Assembly: GCA_963796125.1 (NCBI GenBank)
Contig: CAWCKM010000050.1
Coordinates: 1-64,000 of the forward strand
From: DASPRG01 sp963796125
Lineage (GTDB): Bacteria > Nitrospirota > Thermodesulfovibrionia > Thermodesulfovibrionales > SM23-35
DNA length: 64,000 nucleotides
Reading direction: 5' to 3'
Translations under genes and position numbers: made by a program
Shown: one piece after another, positions 63,511 to 64,000 of the stretch
How positions within the stretch are numbered: position 1 is the first letter of the stretch
How the letters are laid out: the number at the start of each line of letters is the position of its first letter
The notes under the pieces: model-generated
Database searches by the model: none
What the model saw: the letters and a program-made list of their open reading frames with translations, nothing else
What the model was told of the DNA's origin: nothing

Positions 63511-64000
63511 TTACTCGTTACTTGTTACTTGTTTCAAAGATTCAAGCTTTTCAATCCCCGCTGTCCTTTCTAATAATACTCTTGCCAGGATCAGGTTTAG
63601 CCTGCGAATTAGTGAATTGTTCTCTTGCAGATGCAAGAAGACTTTCAGCCTGAACAAGAGAGAGGATATCAGCCTTCCCAACCTTATACTCTCCAAAGGC
63701 CTGAGAATAGTTCTGCTCTGCCTGCTTGAGCTGTTGTTGTGCGACCTGCAGATTGTTCGAAGCAGTAATCAAATCCTCATATGCCTTATTGACATCGAGC
63801 AACAATTGTCTCTTCAGATCATTCAGATTTTCCAGCGATACTCCCTTTTCAAACTCCGCTGACTTTGCCCTGAAAAATTTCCCCAGTTCGAATATATTCC
63901 ATGTTGCTGTGAGACCAAGTATCTTCTCTTCGGGGATAGCAGCCTGCCCTGTAGCCAACCCGCGTATGCCCCCGGAAGTTTTTTGATATGAAGCATTTGT
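63511..64000 (-). CDS. TolC-family outer membrane efflux protein, C-terminal part (runs off window)
   Basis: Two frames meet near 63600: EKILGLTATWNIFELGKFFRAKSAEFEKGVSLENLNDLKRQLLLDVNKAYEDLITASNNLQVAQQQLKQAEQNYSQAFGEYKVGKADILSLVQAESLLASAREQF and then NSQAKLNLILARVLLERTAG. The helical heptad pattern with QAFGEYKVGKADILSLVQAE is the TolC repeat. It forms the outer-membrane channel of the efflux pump. Start lies beyond the window edge. Confidence 0.8.

Overview
The window reads as a piece of a diderm, anaerobic bacterial chromosome. Outer-membrane biology is shown by a DegP/HtrA protease, a SurA-type chaperone, many exported proteins and a MacA-MacB-TolC-type efflux locus. Anaerobic one-carbon metabolism is shown by an NAD-linked, selenocysteine-type formate dehydrogenase next to formate-tetrahydrofolate ligase. 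Gene content is compatible with Nitrospirota or a related deep-branching diderm lineage, but this is inference from gene style; no rRNA marker is present.

Layout. 1-0.8 kb: 5' part of a minus-strand group II intron, abutting a RAYT-type transposase (0.8-1.54 kb). 1.7-5.7 kb: a minus-strand run of five exported envelope proteins. 5.8-7.8 kb: a histidine kinase and OmpR-type regulator. 8-15.8 kb: ihfA, a MerR regulator, tRNA-Pro, DedA, an EndoQ-like nuclease, TPR protein, nitroreductase, a DUF4019-like protein, HTH/Zn-ribbon protein, SlyD-like FKBP, M48 protease and asnS. 15.8-22.1 kb: a second kinase, HtrA, MsrB, a Mur ligase, a flavodoxin-like protein and HU. 22.2-27.5 kb: an accessory island with a TIR-domain protein, a membrane segment plus regulatory-like domain, an exported TPR-repeat protein and a decayed group II intron. 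28.1-30.8 kb: the yceD-rpmF-plsX-fabH operon. 31-41 kb: DUF4388/DnaJ protein, an exported Tyr-rich protein, an AbrB/PIN pair, an IS91-type element with a tyrosine recombinase, a PPC-repeat protein, a haem-sensor diguanylate cyclase and slipin. 41-50.2 kb: NfeD, fhs, a cNMP-binding protein and fdhA-nuoF-nuoE. 50.7-58.9 kb: surA, purN, rsmD, coaD, a cysteine hydrolase, rarA, VapBC, a nicotinate phosphoribosyltransferase and EamA. 59-64 kb: a broken macAB/tolC-type efflux operon.

Two things stand out. First, three promoters (before the five-gene envelope operon, htrA, and the exported Tyr-rich protein at 32.3 kb) share one architecture: four TTCAYAA-like heptamers spaced 10, 11 and 11 bp, a TATGCT-like -10, and a start codon about 33 nt further on. 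All targets are envelope genes and the first site lies at the 3' end of the kinase gene, so I infer an envelope-stress regulon run by the local two-component system. Second, the 22.9-26.1 kb island encodes a TIR domain that appears to be joined to a transmembrane segment and an extracytoplasmic regulatory-like domain, followed 3 nt later by an exported protein with the same kind of N-terminal domain and about nine 50-residue TPR-like repeats; this could be a transmembrane TIR signalling cassette.

Many conserved genes are split by single-base indels (nitroreductase, M48, Mur ligase, fabH, nfeD, fhs, fdhA, rarA, macAB and others) while neighbours are intact. Either the assembly has residual indel errors or these are decaying; for the housekeeping genes I favour error. 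Short GC-rich palindromes are scattered between genes and one lies in frame inside fdhA.
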